Origin: Thermodesulfomicrobium sp. WS
GTDB lineage: Bacteria > Desulfobacterota > Desulfovibrionia > Desulfovibrionales > Desulfomicrobiaceae
Reading direction: 5' to 3'
Length of the DNA stretch: 64,000 nt
Assembly (NCBI RefSeq): GCF_027925145.1
Contig: NZ_AP027130.1
Coordinates: forward strand, 682,001-746,000
In this document: positions 17,563 through 26,242 of the stretch, one piece after another
Position numbering within the stretch: position 1 is the first letter of the stretch
How the letters are laid out: each line of letters begins with the position of its first letter
The notes under the pieces: generated by a model
The model's database searches: none
What the model was told of the DNA's origin: nothing
The model's input: only the letters and a program-made list of their open reading frames with translations
Translations under genes and position numbers: made by a program

Positions 17563-18596
17563 AGACCCAATTGATCCACGATTTGGAAGCCTTGGTGCCG
17601 CGCTTTGCAGAGGCGCTGGCGAAGGCGGATGCTTCCGACCTGGAAGCGGTACGGGTGCAGTTTCTGGGCCGCAAGGGAAGCCTTGCGGCCCTTATGGCTG
17701 CCATGGGCGGCCTGGATCCGCAGGACCGCCCCGAGGTGGGGCGGGTGGCCAATGCCGTCAAGGCGCGGCTTGCGGAGCTCTGGCAGCAGTGCCAGGAGCA
17801 TTTGGCCCAAAAAGCCCAGGGGACGATGCCTTTTGACGCCGGGGATCCCGCGTGGGTGCCGCATGTGGGGGCACTGCACCCCACGACGCGTATCCAGCAG
17901 GAGATCTGCGCGGTGCTCCAGCGCATGGGCTTTGAGACGGTATCCGGTCCTGAGGTGGAGACGGATTTTCATAATTTCGAGGCCCTCAATCTTCCTCCCG
18001 GACATCCCGCGCGGGACATGCAGGACACCCTGTACATCACCGAGCGGGTACTTTTGCGCACGCATACCTCACCCATGCAGGTGCGCACCATGCTCGCCCG
18101 CCGACCCCCGCTCGCCATCATTGCCCCGGGCAAGGTGTACCGCCGGGATTCGGACCTGACGCATACCCCCATGTTCCACCAGATCGAAGGCCTTTTGGTG
18201 GACCGGCAGGTGACCATGTCCCAGTTGCGCGGAGTCCTCACCGCCCTGGTGCAGGCGGTGTTCGGGGCCTCCACCCGGGTGCGTTTCCGGCCGAGCTTTT
18301 TCCCGTTTACCGAGCCCAGCGCCGAGGTGGACATGAGCTGCGTGTTGTGCGCCGGCCGCGGCGTGCTGGACTGTGGCGAGGGGTGTCGGGTGTGCAAAGG
18401 CACGGGATGGGTGGAAATTTTGGGCTGCGGCATGGTGGATCCCGCGGTGTTTGCCAAGGTGGGCATCGATCCGGAGGCGTGGACCGGCTTTGCCTTTGGC
18501 CTCGGGGTGGAGCGTATGGCCATGCTCAAGTATGGGATTGGCGATCTGCGCCTCTTTTTCGAAAACGATAGTCGATTTGTGCGCCAGTTTGCGTGA
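17559..18596 (+). CDS. pheS: Phenylalanyl-tRNA synthetase alpha subunit
   Basis: Catalytic subunit of the PheS2PheT2 enzyme that charges tRNA-Phe. 345 aa from a GTG start that overlaps the rplT stop; no ATG is available in the right place, and AAGG lies 7 nt upstream. An N-terminal coiled coil (residues about 1-90) is followed by the class II core with [33 protein letters not shown], and [14 protein letters not shown] (motif 3). A Cys-rich loop (CVLC...CRVC) before LGCGMVDP is a little longer than usual because of the insert VLDCGEG. Confidence 0.96.
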   Translation: MKTQLIHDLEALVPRFAEALAKADASDLEAVRVQFLGRKGSLAALMAAMGGLDPQDRPEVGRVANAVKARLAELWQQCQEHLAQKAQGTMPFDAGDPAWVPHVGALHPTTRIQQEICAVLQRMGFETVSGPEVETDFHNFEALNLPPGHPARDMQDTLYITERVLLRTHTSPMQVRTMLARRPPLAIIAPGKVYRRDSDLTHTPMFHQIEGLLVDRQVTMSQLRGVLTALVQAVFGASTRVRFRPSFFPFTEPSAEVDMSCVLCAGRGVLDCGEGCRVCKGTGWVEILGCGMVDPAVFAKVGIDPEAWTGFAFGLGVERMAMLKYGIGDLRLFFENDSRFVRQFA

Positions 18597-18605
18597 GGTG
18601 CGGTG

Positions 18606-20993
18606 ATGTTGCTCGGACTTTCGTGGCTTCGGCAGTGGACGCCCTTTGAGGGAACAGCGCAGGAGTTGGCCGATCGGCTCACCATGTTGGGCCTGGAAGT
18701 GGAAGATATCCGCGATCCCTTTGCGCATTTGGCCTCGGTGGTGACGGGACGGGTGGTGGAGTGCGTCCCGCACCCGGCGTCGGATCATCTGTCGGTGTGC
18801 CGGGTGGACGTGGGAGGCGCGGAGCTTCTTCCCATCGTATGTGGGGCCCCCAATGTGGCGGCGGGGCAGATCGTGCCGGTGGCTCCCGTGGGCACCACGC
18901 TTCCGGGGGGCATGACCATCCAAAAGGCCAAGCTGCGCGGGGAGCGTTCGTGGGGCATGATCTGCTCGGAGCGGGAATTGGGCTTGGGAGAGAGCCATAG
19001 CGGCATCATGGTGCTCGACCCGAAGCTTTCCCCTGGGGTGCCCGTGCCGGATGCCTTGGGCCTGGAGCGCGTGGTGCTCGATGTGAGCATTACTCCCAAC
19101 CGTGCGGATTGTCTTTCTGTTTTGGGCCTGGCGCGGGAAACGGCCGCGGCCTTTGGATTGCCGGTGCACCTTCCCCAGGTGCGGCTCACCGAGGCCGGGG
19201 AACCCTGGTCGCTTGCCGTGGAGGCGGAGGCCGAGGCCTGCTCGCTCTATCAGGCCCGATTGATCCGTTCCCTTTCGGTTGCCTCGAGTCCGGATTGGAT
19301 GCGCTACCGCCTTCTTGCCTGTGGTATGCGGCCGCGCAACAATCTCGTGGATGTCACCAACTACGTGCTCTTGGAGACGGGCCAGCCCCTGCACGCCTTT
19401 GACGCGGACCGTCTGCGCGGGGGGTGCATCCGGGCGGCCCGGACTTCGCAGCCGCTGGAATTCACCACCTTGGATGGCCAGGTGCGGCGCATGGAGCCTG
19501 GGGACATCCTCATTTGGGATGCCCAAGGACCGGTGGCGGTGGCCGGCGTCATGGGCGGGCAGGATTCGGAAGTCACGGAGACGACCACGAACGTGCTTTT
19601 GGAGAGCGCGGTGTTCCACCCGCTCACGGTGCGGCGCACGGCCCGGCGCTTGGGGATCGCCAGCGAGGCGGCGTATCGCTTCGAACGCGGAGTGGATCAG
19701 CTCGCTACGACGTGGGCTCTCGACCGGGCTGCCGCCCTCATGGCGGAGCTTGCCGGCGGCGTGGTCGCCCCGGGAGTGGCGGGGGCAGAGCCGGTACCGT
19801 ATGCCCCGCGCTCGGTGTCCTTCCGCCCTCGGCGGGTTTTCGAGGTCCTCGGAGTGGATCCGGGCGAGGAATTTGCCCACAAGACCTTGGTGTCCTTGGG
19901 ATGTGCCGTCATGAACCACGGGGACGCCTGGGAGGTCACCTTGCCCTCGTTCCGGCTGGATCTGGAGCGGGAGATCGATTTGGTGGAAGAGGTGGCCCGG
20001 TTTTACGGCATGGACCGCATCCCGGCGGTGCTCCCGCCGGTGTCGTTGTCCCTCGATGCCCTGGCGCAGGCGGACACGAGCTTTGCGGAGACGGCTGCGG
20101 TCAAGGCATGGGGCAAGGGCGTCGGACTGTTGGAAGCGGTGAACTACAGCTTCGTGAGCGCCGCAGACATAACGCGGTGCGGCCTTTCCCTGGAGCGCGC
20201 TGTCCGCGTGGCCAACCCCTTGAGTGAGGACATGGAAGTGCTGCGCACCGATTTGGTGCCAGGGATGCTGCGCGCCTTGCGCCACAATATCGCGGGCGGA
20301 ACGACCCGTGTGCGGCTCTTTGAGGTGGCGCGGGTATTCGTTTCGGATCCCCAGAAGGAAACCACGGTGGCGGAGGCGCTGCGTTTGGCCATTCTCCTGC
20401 ATGGTGCGCGTTTTGCCGAGCGGGCGCCGTATCCGCGCGGGGAGGTGGCGTTTGCCGATATCAAGGGTCTGGTAGAGCATTTGCTTGTGCATTTGGGCTT
20501 GGGGCCGTGCCGTTGGCAAGCGGAGCCGGCCCGGCCGTATCTGGCCGAGCAAGCCACGGTGTGGGTGGATGGCCGCAGCCTCGGTGCAGTGGGCCGCATC
20601 GTGCCCAGTATCGCCGATGCCTATGAGGCGCGCGGGGCGGTGTGGTACGCAGACCTCGATCTGGAGCAGCTTTTGGCCATGGCCCGGCAGTCCCGCGTGC
20701 GTTTCACCCCCTTGGCGCGCTTCCCGGTGGTGCGCCGAGACGTGACCTTGCGCATGGGCTGGGACATTTCCGTGGATCAGGTGCTCGCCGCAGTGGCGGC
20801 CATGCAGGAGCCGTTGGTGGACGAACACTTCGTCTTGGACGTCTACCACCCGCAGGACGCTGCGGTACGCCATGTGACAGTACGCGTGGTGTATCGGCAC
20901 CCCGAGCGGACCCTCAAAGACAAGGAAGTGGACGCGGCCCATAGTCGGCTGGTTTCCCGTATTGTGCAGCAATTGCCTGTCCAGGTGGTGTGA
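18606..20993 (+). CDS. pheT: Phenylalanyl-tRNA synthetase beta subunit
   Basis: Non-catalytic, editing and tRNA-binding subunit of phenylalanyl-tRNA synthetase. 795 aa. The order is the standard one: N-terminal EMAP-like tRNA-binding domain (residues about 40-150), B3/B4 editing domain (about 200-390), B5, catalytic-like domain, and the C-terminal FDX-ACB anticodon-binding domain (RHPERTLKDKEVDAAH). I use the ATG at 18606, 7 nt after GAGG; the GTG just before it is an alternative. Nine nt after the pheS stop. Confidence 0.96.
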   Translation: MLLGLSWLRQWTPFEGTAQELADRLTMLGLEVEDIRDPFAHLASVVTGRVVECVPHPASDHLSVCRVDVGGAELLPIVCGAPNVAAGQIVPVAPVGTTLPGGMTIQKAKLRGERSWGMICSERELGLGESHSGIMVLDPKLSPGVPVPDALGLERVVLDVSITPNRADCLSVLGLARETAAAFGLPVHLPQVRLTEAGEPWSLAVEAEAEACSLYQARLIRSLSVASSPDWMRYRLLACGMRPRNNLVDVTNYVLLETGQPLHAFDADRLRGGCIRAARTSQPLEFTTLDGQVRRMEPGDILIWDAQGPVAVAGVMGGQDSEVTETTTNVLLESAVFHPLTVRRTARRLGIASEAAYRFERGVDQLATTWALDRAAALMAELAGGVVAPGVAGAEPVPYAPRSVSFRPRRVFEVLGVDPGEEFAHKTLVSLGCAVMNHGDAWEVTLPSFRLDLEREIDLVEEVARFYGMDRIPAVLPPVSLSLDALAQADTSFAETAAVKAWGKGVGLLEAVNYSFVSAADITRCGLSLERAVRVANPLSEDMEVLRTDLVPGMLRALRHNIAGGTTRVRLFEVARVFVSDPQKETTVAEALRLAILLHGARFAERAPYPRGEVAFADIKGLVEHLLVHLGLGPCRWQAEPARPYLAEQATVWVDGRSLGAVGRIVPSIADAYEARGAVWYADLDLEQLLAMARQSRVRFTPLARFPVVRRDVTLRMGWDISVDQVLAAVAAMQEPLVDEHFVLDVYHPQDAAVRHVTVRVVYRHPERTLKDKEVDAAHSRLVSRIVQQLPVQVV

Positions 20994-20998
20994 GGTCC

Positions 20999-21349
20999 AT
21001 GGCGGCGCGGCGCTACCGCATCGGTGAGGTGGCGGCACTTTTGGGGGTGCGGACGTCCACCCTGCGGTTTTGGGAGACAGAGTTTCCGGAAGCCTGTGCG
21101 CAGCGCACCTCCACCGGGCAGCGCTACTACACCGAAGAGGCCGTGGCCATGCTGCGCCGCATCAAGGAACTGGTGCACCAGGAAGGACTGACCCTGGCCG
21201 GGGCCCGTCGCCGCCTGCGCCAGGAGGCGCTTGACGATGCGGCGGACGATCTTTGGGAAGAAGTTGTGCGCGACTTGGAAGTTCTGTACGATCTGCTCGC
21301 CACTCCTTCGGCAGCGGGGAGCCCAAGCCACGGAGGTCTCCATGGCTAG
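20999..21349 (+). CDS. MerR-family transcriptional regulator
   Basis: 116-aa one-component regulator. The N-terminal winged helix reads YRIGEVAALLGVRTSTLRFWE (first 21 residues of the domain, residues about 5-25), followed by the typical Arg/Tyr wing and a dimerisation helix. There are no cysteines that would suggest metal sensing, and the C-terminal region is short, so no ligand domain is evident. A MerR-type gene often follows pheT (or ihfA) in proteobacteria. The ATG at 20999 has GAGG only 3 nt away; GTG at 20990, overlapping the pheT stop, is possible. Confidence 0.85.
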   Translation: MAARRYRIGEVAALLGVRTSTLRFWETEFPEACAQRTSTGQRYYTEEAVAMLRRIKELVHQEGLTLAGARRRLRQEALDDAADDLWEEVVRDLEVLYDLLATPSAAGSPSHGGLHG

Positions 21350-21818
21350 TGTGCACAAGATTTTTATGGCCAAGGATGGAAGCGCCGCTTTCGTCTGTCC
21401 GGCATGCGGTCGGGAGAAGGTGTTCGATGCCCGGGCCTTTTTGGACAAAAATCCACGCTTTGACGTGCGCTGCTCCTGCGGCCAGGTAACACCTGTCCTC
21501 TTGGAATTTCGCAAATATTTCCGCAAGAAAGTCCGCTTGGTTGGGCTTTGCACCGTGGAACGCACGGGCCAGGAATACCCCATCGAAGTGCGGGACGTAT
21601 CCTTGGAGGGCGTGGGTTTTGCCCTGGCGGACAAGACGGTCGTGCCGGACATGCTCCCTGGAGACGTGGTGGAGGTGCGCTTTCGCCTCGACAACCGCGC
21701 CAAAAGCCGCGTGGAGCGCCGCGGCGAGATCCGCACCCTGCGCGGGGAATTTGTCGGCGTGGAGTTTTTTCCCGTGGCCTATGACAAGGACCTGGGCGGC
21801 TATCTTTTGGGAACGTGA
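21342..21818 (+). CDS. PilZ-domain c-di-GMP receptor with N-terminal zinc-ribbon-like segment
   Basis: 158 aa. Residues about 18-50 hold two cysteine pairs, CPAC and CSC, spaced like a degenerate zinc ribbon. Residues about 58-158 form a PilZ domain with RKKVR (RxxxR) and DVSLEGVG (DxSxxG), the two c-di-GMP-binding signatures, so ligand binding is likely. The ATG at 21342 overlaps the merR stop by 8 nt and has GGAGG 5 nt upstream. The output is unknown. A possible ligand source in the window is the GGDEF protein at 1-2399. Confidence 0.87.
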   Translation: MASVHKIFMAKDGSAAFVCPACGREKVFDARAFLDKNPRFDVRCSCGQVTPVLLEFRKYFRKKVRLVGLCTVERTGQEYPIEVRDVSLEGVGFALADKTVVPDMLPGDVVEVRFRLDNRAKSRVERRGEIRTLRGEFVGVEFFPVAYDKDLGGYLLGT

Positions 21819-21835
21819 CCATAAGGAGATCTCGC

Positions 21836-23014
21836 ATGCGACTGGCCCAGCGAATGCAAGCCATCCGGCCTTCAGCCACCTTGGCGGTCAATGCCAAGGC
21901 CCAGGAGCTGCGCGCTGCAGGTAAACCCATCGTGAGTCTGGCCGTGGGCGAGCCGGACTTTCCCACCCCGGCGCACGTGGTGGAAGCGGCCCACCAGGCC
22001 CTGCGCGATGGATTCACCCGCTATACCCCCGTGCCGGGCATTGCCCCGCTGCGCGAGGCCGTGGCGGCTTCTTTTGCGCGCCATGGCGTCACCACGGCTG
22101 GCCCGGAGCATGTGATGGTGACCAATGGCGGCAAGCAGGCCCTCTTCAACCTCTTTCTCGCCCTTTTGGATCCGGGCGATGCGGTGCTTGTCCCCGCGCC
22201 GTACTGGGTGAGCTATCCGGATATGATCGCCCTGGCGCAAGGGGTGCCGGTGGTGGTGCCCACCGAGCCGGAACGGGGCTTCTTGGTGGACCTCGACGCC
22301 TTGGATGCGGCCTGCACGCCACGCACGCGTATGCTGGTCCTCAATTCGCCCTCCAATCCCACGGGCGCGCACTACACCCAGGAGGCCATGGACCAATTGG
22401 CCGCCTGGGCCCATGACCGGGGGATCTTCGTGGTGAGCGACGAGATCTACGACCAGTTGGTGTACCCGCCGGCAGCGCCAGCCTCCCTGGCCCGGTGGTG
22501 GGAGCGTCACCCGGAAGGGTTCGCCGTGGTCAACGGCCTGGCCAAGAGCCATGCCATGACCGGCTGGCGTGTGGGCTACGTCTTGGCCCATGCGGACCTC
22601 ATCAAGGCCATGATCAAGATCCAGGGGCAAAGCACGTCCAACATCTGTTCCATTGCCCAGAAGGCGGCCTTGGCTGCGCTCACGGGCGACGACGCCTGTG
22701 TCCAGAGCATGCGGCAGGCCTTCCAGCGCCGTCGGGATTTGGCCATGGACATGGTGCAGACGTGGCCCAAGGTGGTGTGTCCCAAGCCGCAGGGGGCGTT
22801 TTATCTCTTTCCTCGGGTGGACGCCCTGTACTCGCCGGCGGTGCCGGATTCCGCCGCCATGTGCGCCTATCTCCTCGAGGCCGCATCCGTGGCGTTGGTG
22901 CCGGGTGCGGCCTTCGGCGATGACCGCTGTATTCGCATTTCCTATGCCGTGGACGACGCCACGCTGACCGAAGCCCTTGGGGCCATAGGTCAGGCGTTGG
23001 CGCGTCTGTGCTAG
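21836..23014 (+). CDS. Class I/II aminotransferase (aspartate aminotransferase type)
   Basis: PLP-dependent transaminase of the AspC/AspB group, probably aspartate-2-oxoglutarate. 392 aa. Visible motifs: [43 protein letters not shown], and [16 protein letters not shown] with the Schiff-base lysine (AKSH), then RISYAVDD. The ATG at 21836 has AAGGAG 9 nt upstream and the next protein's PilZ stop 17 nt before. Substrate preference (aspartate versus aromatic or alanine) cannot be settled from motifs. Confidence 0.9.
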   Translation: MRLAQRMQAIRPSATLAVNAKAQELRAAGKPIVSLAVGEPDFPTPAHVVEAAHQALRDGFTRYTPVPGIAPLREAVAASFARHGVTTAGPEHVMVTNGGKQALFNLFLALLDPGDAVLVPAPYWVSYPDMIALAQGVPVVVPTEPERGFLVDLDALDAACTPRTRMLVLNSPSNPTGAHYTQEAMDQLAAWAHDRGIFVVSDEIYDQLVYPPAAPASLARWWERHPEGFAVVNGLAKSHAMTGWRVGYVLAHADLIKAMIKIQGQSTSNICSIAQKAALAALTGDDACVQSMRQAFQRRRDLAMDMVQTWPKVVCPKPQGAFYLFPRVDALYSPAVPDSAAMCAYLLEAASVALVPGAAFGDDRCIRISYAVDDATLTEALGAIGQALARLC

Positions 23015-23025
23015 GGGAGGTCGCT

Positions 23026-24672
23026 ATGGGGATTCATCAGACACCCGCGTGGCAGGCGTTGGCCGAGCACGCCCGGCAGATGCAGCGCATCCATCTGCGT
23101 CAGCTCTTTGCCGAGGACCCGGATCGCTTTACCCGCTTCCACCGCCGCATCCCTGGGCTGTTGGTGGATTTTTCCAAAAACTGGATCACGGACCGCACCC
23201 TGGCCTTGCTGATGGACCTCGCCGTGGCCGCGGATCTTCCCGCGCGTCGGGACGCCATGCTGCGCGGCGAGCGCATCAATTCCACGGAAAAGCGGGCCGT
23301 GCTCCATACCGCCTTGCGCCGACCGCGAGGGGCGTCGCTTCTGCTGGACGGCCGGGACGTGGTGGCGGACGTGCACGCGGTACTGGACCAGATGGAACAC
23401 TGGGTCGAGGCGGTGCGCAGCGGTGCGTGGCGGGGATACACCGACCGGCCCATCACCGATGTGGTCAATATCGGCATCGGCGGCTCTGATCTCGGGCCGC
23501 GCATGGCGGTACATGCCTTGGGGGCTTACGCCGCCAAACATTTGCGTTTCCATTTCGTCTCCAACATTGATCCCACCCACATGGCTCGGGTGCTGGAGGT
23601 GGTGCTCCCGGAGACCACGGTCTTCTTGGTGGCCTCCAAGACCTTTACCACCCAGGAAACCCTGGCCAACGCCCACGCGGCCCGTGCCTGGTTTCTGCGC
23701 TCCGCCACCGAGGCCGACATCGCCCGGCATTTCGTGGCCATGTCCACCAATACCGAGGCGGTGCGTGCCTTTGGCATCGACCCTGCCAATATGTTTGGTT
23801 TTTGGGACTGGGTGGGCGGCCGCTACTCGGTGTGGTCGGCCATCGGCCTTTCGGTCGCCTTGGCCATCGGCATGGAAGGATTCCGGGAGTTTTTGGCGGG
23901 CGGCCACGACATGGACACCCATTTCGCCACTGCCCCGCTTGCGGACAACATCCCCGTGATCTTGGGTCTGCTGCGGGTGTGGTACCGCGATTTCTGTGGT
24001 CTTTCCTCGTGCGCGGTCCTTCCGTACGACCAGTATCTCGAACATTTTCCCAGTTATCTCCAGCAACTGGATATGGAGAGCAACGGCAAGGGCGTGACCC
24101 ATGCTGGAGTCCCGGTGCAGTATGCCACGGGCCCGGTGCTGTGGGGACAGGTGGGCACCAATGGGCAGCACGCCTTCTACCAGCTCCTCCATCAGGGGAC
24201 GAGCGTGGTGCCGTGCGACTTCTTGGCCCCGAGAGCGCCGCTCCACCCCTTGGGCGACCAGCACCGCATGCTGCTGGCCAATTTCCTTGCCCAGACCGAG
24301 GCCCTCATGCGCGGCCGCACCCTGGAGGAGGCCCGGCAGGCCCTGCGCCATCTGCCAGAAGCGGAGCGGGAGCGCCTTGCCCCGCACAAGGTCTTTCCGG
24401 GCAACCGGCCGTCCACGTCCATCGTGTACGACCGCCTGACCCCGCGCACCTTGGGTCGGCTCATCGCCCTCTACGAGCACATGGTGTTCGTGCAAGGCGT
24501 GATCTGGGACATCAATTCCTTCGACCAGATGGGCGTGGAGCTGGGCAAAGAGCTGGCGGGCGCCTTGCTGCCGGAGCTGGTGCCCGGAGCGGCGGTGGGC
24601 GAGCATGACGCCTCCACCGCGGCCTTGGTGCGGTATCTGCGCGCCGAAGACGACACCCCCGCCGGGGACTAG
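23026..24672 (+). CDS. pgi: Glucose-6-phosphate isomerase
   Basis: Interconverts glucose-6-phosphate and fructose-6-phosphate. 548 aa, the usual length of the long form. Signature 1 region is [15 protein letters not shown]; the base-providing Glu is in [11 protein letters not shown]; signature 2 is near [25 protein letters not shown] with the catalytic lysine. ATG at 23026 has GGGGAGG 5 nt upstream. Follows the aminotransferase by 11 nt in the same operon-like run. It connects to manC at 46156, which uses mannose-1-phosphate derived from fructose-6-phosphate. Confidence 0.96.
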   Translation: MGIHQTPAWQALAEHARQMQRIHLRQLFAEDPDRFTRFHRRIPGLLVDFSKNWITDRTLALLMDLAVAADLPARRDAMLRGERINSTEKRAVLHTALRRPRGASLLLDGRDVVADVHAVLDQMEHWVEAVRSGAWRGYTDRPITDVVNIGIGGSDLGPRMAVHALGAYAAKHLRFHFVSNIDPTHMARVLEVVLPETTVFLVASKTFTTQETLANAHAARAWFLRSATEADIARHFVAMSTNTEAVRAFGIDPANMFGFWDWVGGRYSVWSAIGLSVALAIGMEGFREFLAGGHDMDTHFATAPLADNIPVILGLLRVWYRDFCGLSSCAVLPYDQYLEHFPSYLQQLDMESNGKGVTHAGVPVQYATGPVLWGQVGTNGQHAFYQLLHQGTSVVPCDFLAPRAPLHPLGDQHRMLLANFLAQTEALMRGRTLEEARQALRHLPEAERERLAPHKVFPGNRPSTSIVYDRLTPRTLGRLIALYEHMVFVQGVIWDINSFDQMGVELGKELAGALLPELVPGAAVGEHDASTAALVRYLRAEDDTPAGD

Positions 24673-24705
24673 GTCTGGGCCGGGCGGGGAAACCTTTGCC
24701 ATACC

Positions 24706-26169
24706 ATGCGCTATAATCCCTTTCGCGTCGATCCCGCCCACCCCTTCCAACTGGTCCGTTTTCTCTCCGCAAGCTCGTTGGTGTTGGTGCTCGGCGCCGG
24801 ACTGGTGCTTGCCGCGGTGCTCACCAACACCGTGCGCGCGGCGTTTTTGGACAAGAACCGCGCCTTTGCCCAGCTTTTGGCGGAAAATCTCAATCACCAG
24901 ATCTATCGGCGCTTCACCTTGCCGGTGGTGCTCGCCTTTGGCCGGGTGGAGCTCAAGCGCAAGGATCAGTACGAGCGCCTGGATCAGGTGGTCGAGTCCA
25001 CCATCCATTCCTTCCATGTGCTGGAAATCCGCATCTACAACGACGCCGGAGAAGTGGTGTACGCCACCCAGCCCCATTTGGTGGGGCGTACGGACCTGAG
25101 TGATGGGGCGGTGCGCGCCGCGGTTGAGGCAGGCCGCACCACCATGGAAGAGGTCCATGCGCGCTCGTGGTGGGCCGCTTTTCTCGACCCCACCCCTGAG
25201 GCAGAGAGCGTGGTGCTGCGCACGGTCTATCCGCTGCGGGCGGAGGCGGATCTGCGGTTTCGGGAAAACCCTGGTCCCCTTTTGGGGGTGCTCGAAATCA
25301 CCCAAGACATCAGCCACGATTCCGGCACCGTGGTGCGCCTGCAGCTCTCCATTTTGGTGGCGACCCTCGTCTCGTCCGCGGTGCTCTACGGCCTCATGGT
25401 CTTTCTCATCCGCAAGGCGGACCGGGTGCTGGTGGAGCGGGCCCGGGAGCGGGAACGCCTGGAGCGCGAGCTTGCGCAAAACGAAAAGCTGGCCTCCATG
25501 GGCCGCATGGTGGCGAGCATCGCCCACGAGATCCGCAATCCCTTAGGCATCATCCGCAGCAGCGCCGAGCTCTTGCGCAAGAAAGAGGCAGATCCGTCGA
25601 GCCCCAGCGCGCGCATGCTCGAGGCCATCTTCGAAGAATCCAAGCGCCTCAGCCAGATCGTCCATGACTTTTTGGACTACGCCCGGCCGCGGCAGCCTGC
25701 CATGGACGAGGTGGACCTCTATGCCCTGGCCCATCAGGCGGTGACCTTTTTGGGGCAGGATGGCCGCGTGCGCTTGGAAAACCGCTTGCCGGCGCCGTAT
25801 CTGGTGCACGGGGACAAGGAGTTGATCTACCGCGCGCTCTACAACGTCCTGGCCAATGCGGTGGCGGTTTCCCCTGCGGGCGAGACGGTGACCGTGGAGC
25901 CGGTATGTCGGGAAGGATTGCGCGGCGTGCGGGTGCGGGACCGCGGCCCGGGTTTCGACCTTCAGATGCTGCCGCGCTACATCGAGCCGTTCTTCACCAC
26001 CCGGGAGCAGGGGACCGGCCTTGGGCTCGCCATTGTCCACTCCGTCATGCAGGCCCATGGCGGCGAATTGCTGCTGGGCAATGCCGAAGAAGGCGGCGGT
26101 CAGGTGGACCTTGTGTTCTGTGAGCCGTGTTCGGAGAATTCCTCCTCACGTCCCCTGCTTTTTTCCTAA
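24706..26169 (+). CDS. Membrane sensor histidine kinase (orphan)
   Basis: 487 aa. Two membrane segments (residues about 18-42 and 210-235) bracket a periplasmic sensor domain of about 165 residues. A HAMP-like coiled coil leads to the dimerisation domain with phospho-acceptor His274 in IAHEIRNPL, followed by the HATPase with N box (NVLANAV), G1 (DRGPGF), F (EPFFTT) and G2 (GTGLGLAI). No response regulator lies nearby, so the partner is elsewhere. The C-terminal serine-rich tail (SENSSSRPLLFS) is encoded by one copy of a direct repeat shared with the recD 3' end. Ribosome-binding site is weak. Confidence 0.9.
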   Translation: MRYNPFRVDPAHPFQLVRFLSASSLVLVLGAGLVLAAVLTNTVRAAFLDKNRAFAQLLAENLNHQIYRRFTLPVVLAFGRVELKRKDQYERLDQVVESTIHSFHVLEIRIYNDAGEVVYATQPHLVGRTDLSDGAVRAAVEAGRTTMEEVHARSWWAAFLDPTPEAESVVLRTVYPLRAEADLRFRENPGPLLGVLEITQDISHDSGTVVRLQLSILVATLVSSAVLYGLMVFLIRKADRVLVERARERERLERELAQNEKLASMGRMVASIAHEIRNPLGIIRSSAELLRKKEADPSSPSARMLEAIFEESKRLSQIVHDFLDYARPRQPAMDEVDLYALAHQAVTFLGQDGRVRLENRLPAPYLVHGDKELIYRALYNVLANAVAVSPAGETVTVEPVCREGLRGVRVRDRGPGFDLQMLPRYIEPFFTTREQGTGLGLAIVHSVMQAHGGELLLGNAEEGGGQVDLVFCEPCSENSSSRPLLFS

Positions 26170-26242
26170 CTCGCGCACGTCTCCCGCCAGCCCGACCAGG
26201 CTGTCGGAGCTGCTCCTCACGTCCCACGCTTTTTTTCCTCAC
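26131..26242. repeat. Imperfect direct repeat, about 39 bp, twice
   Basis: Copy 1 is 26131-26170 and copy 2 is 26204-26242, 73 nt apart. Both read TCGGAG, then CTCCTCACGTCCC, then GCTTTTTT and CCT, with small gaps, roughly 80% identical. Copy 1 codes for the end of the histidine kinase and copy 2 covers the recD stop codon. The T runs may contribute to termination on the plus strand. Confidence 0.6.

Noticed and set aside
18069-21038. 989-codon antisense open frame over pheT (and similar long frames over pgi, rpmI-pheS, ispB and manC).
   Set aside because: Stop codons are scarce in the shadow frames of GC-rich genes. The composition is Arg/Pro/His-rich, with no ribosome-binding site or motif, and the opposite strand holds well-known enzymes.
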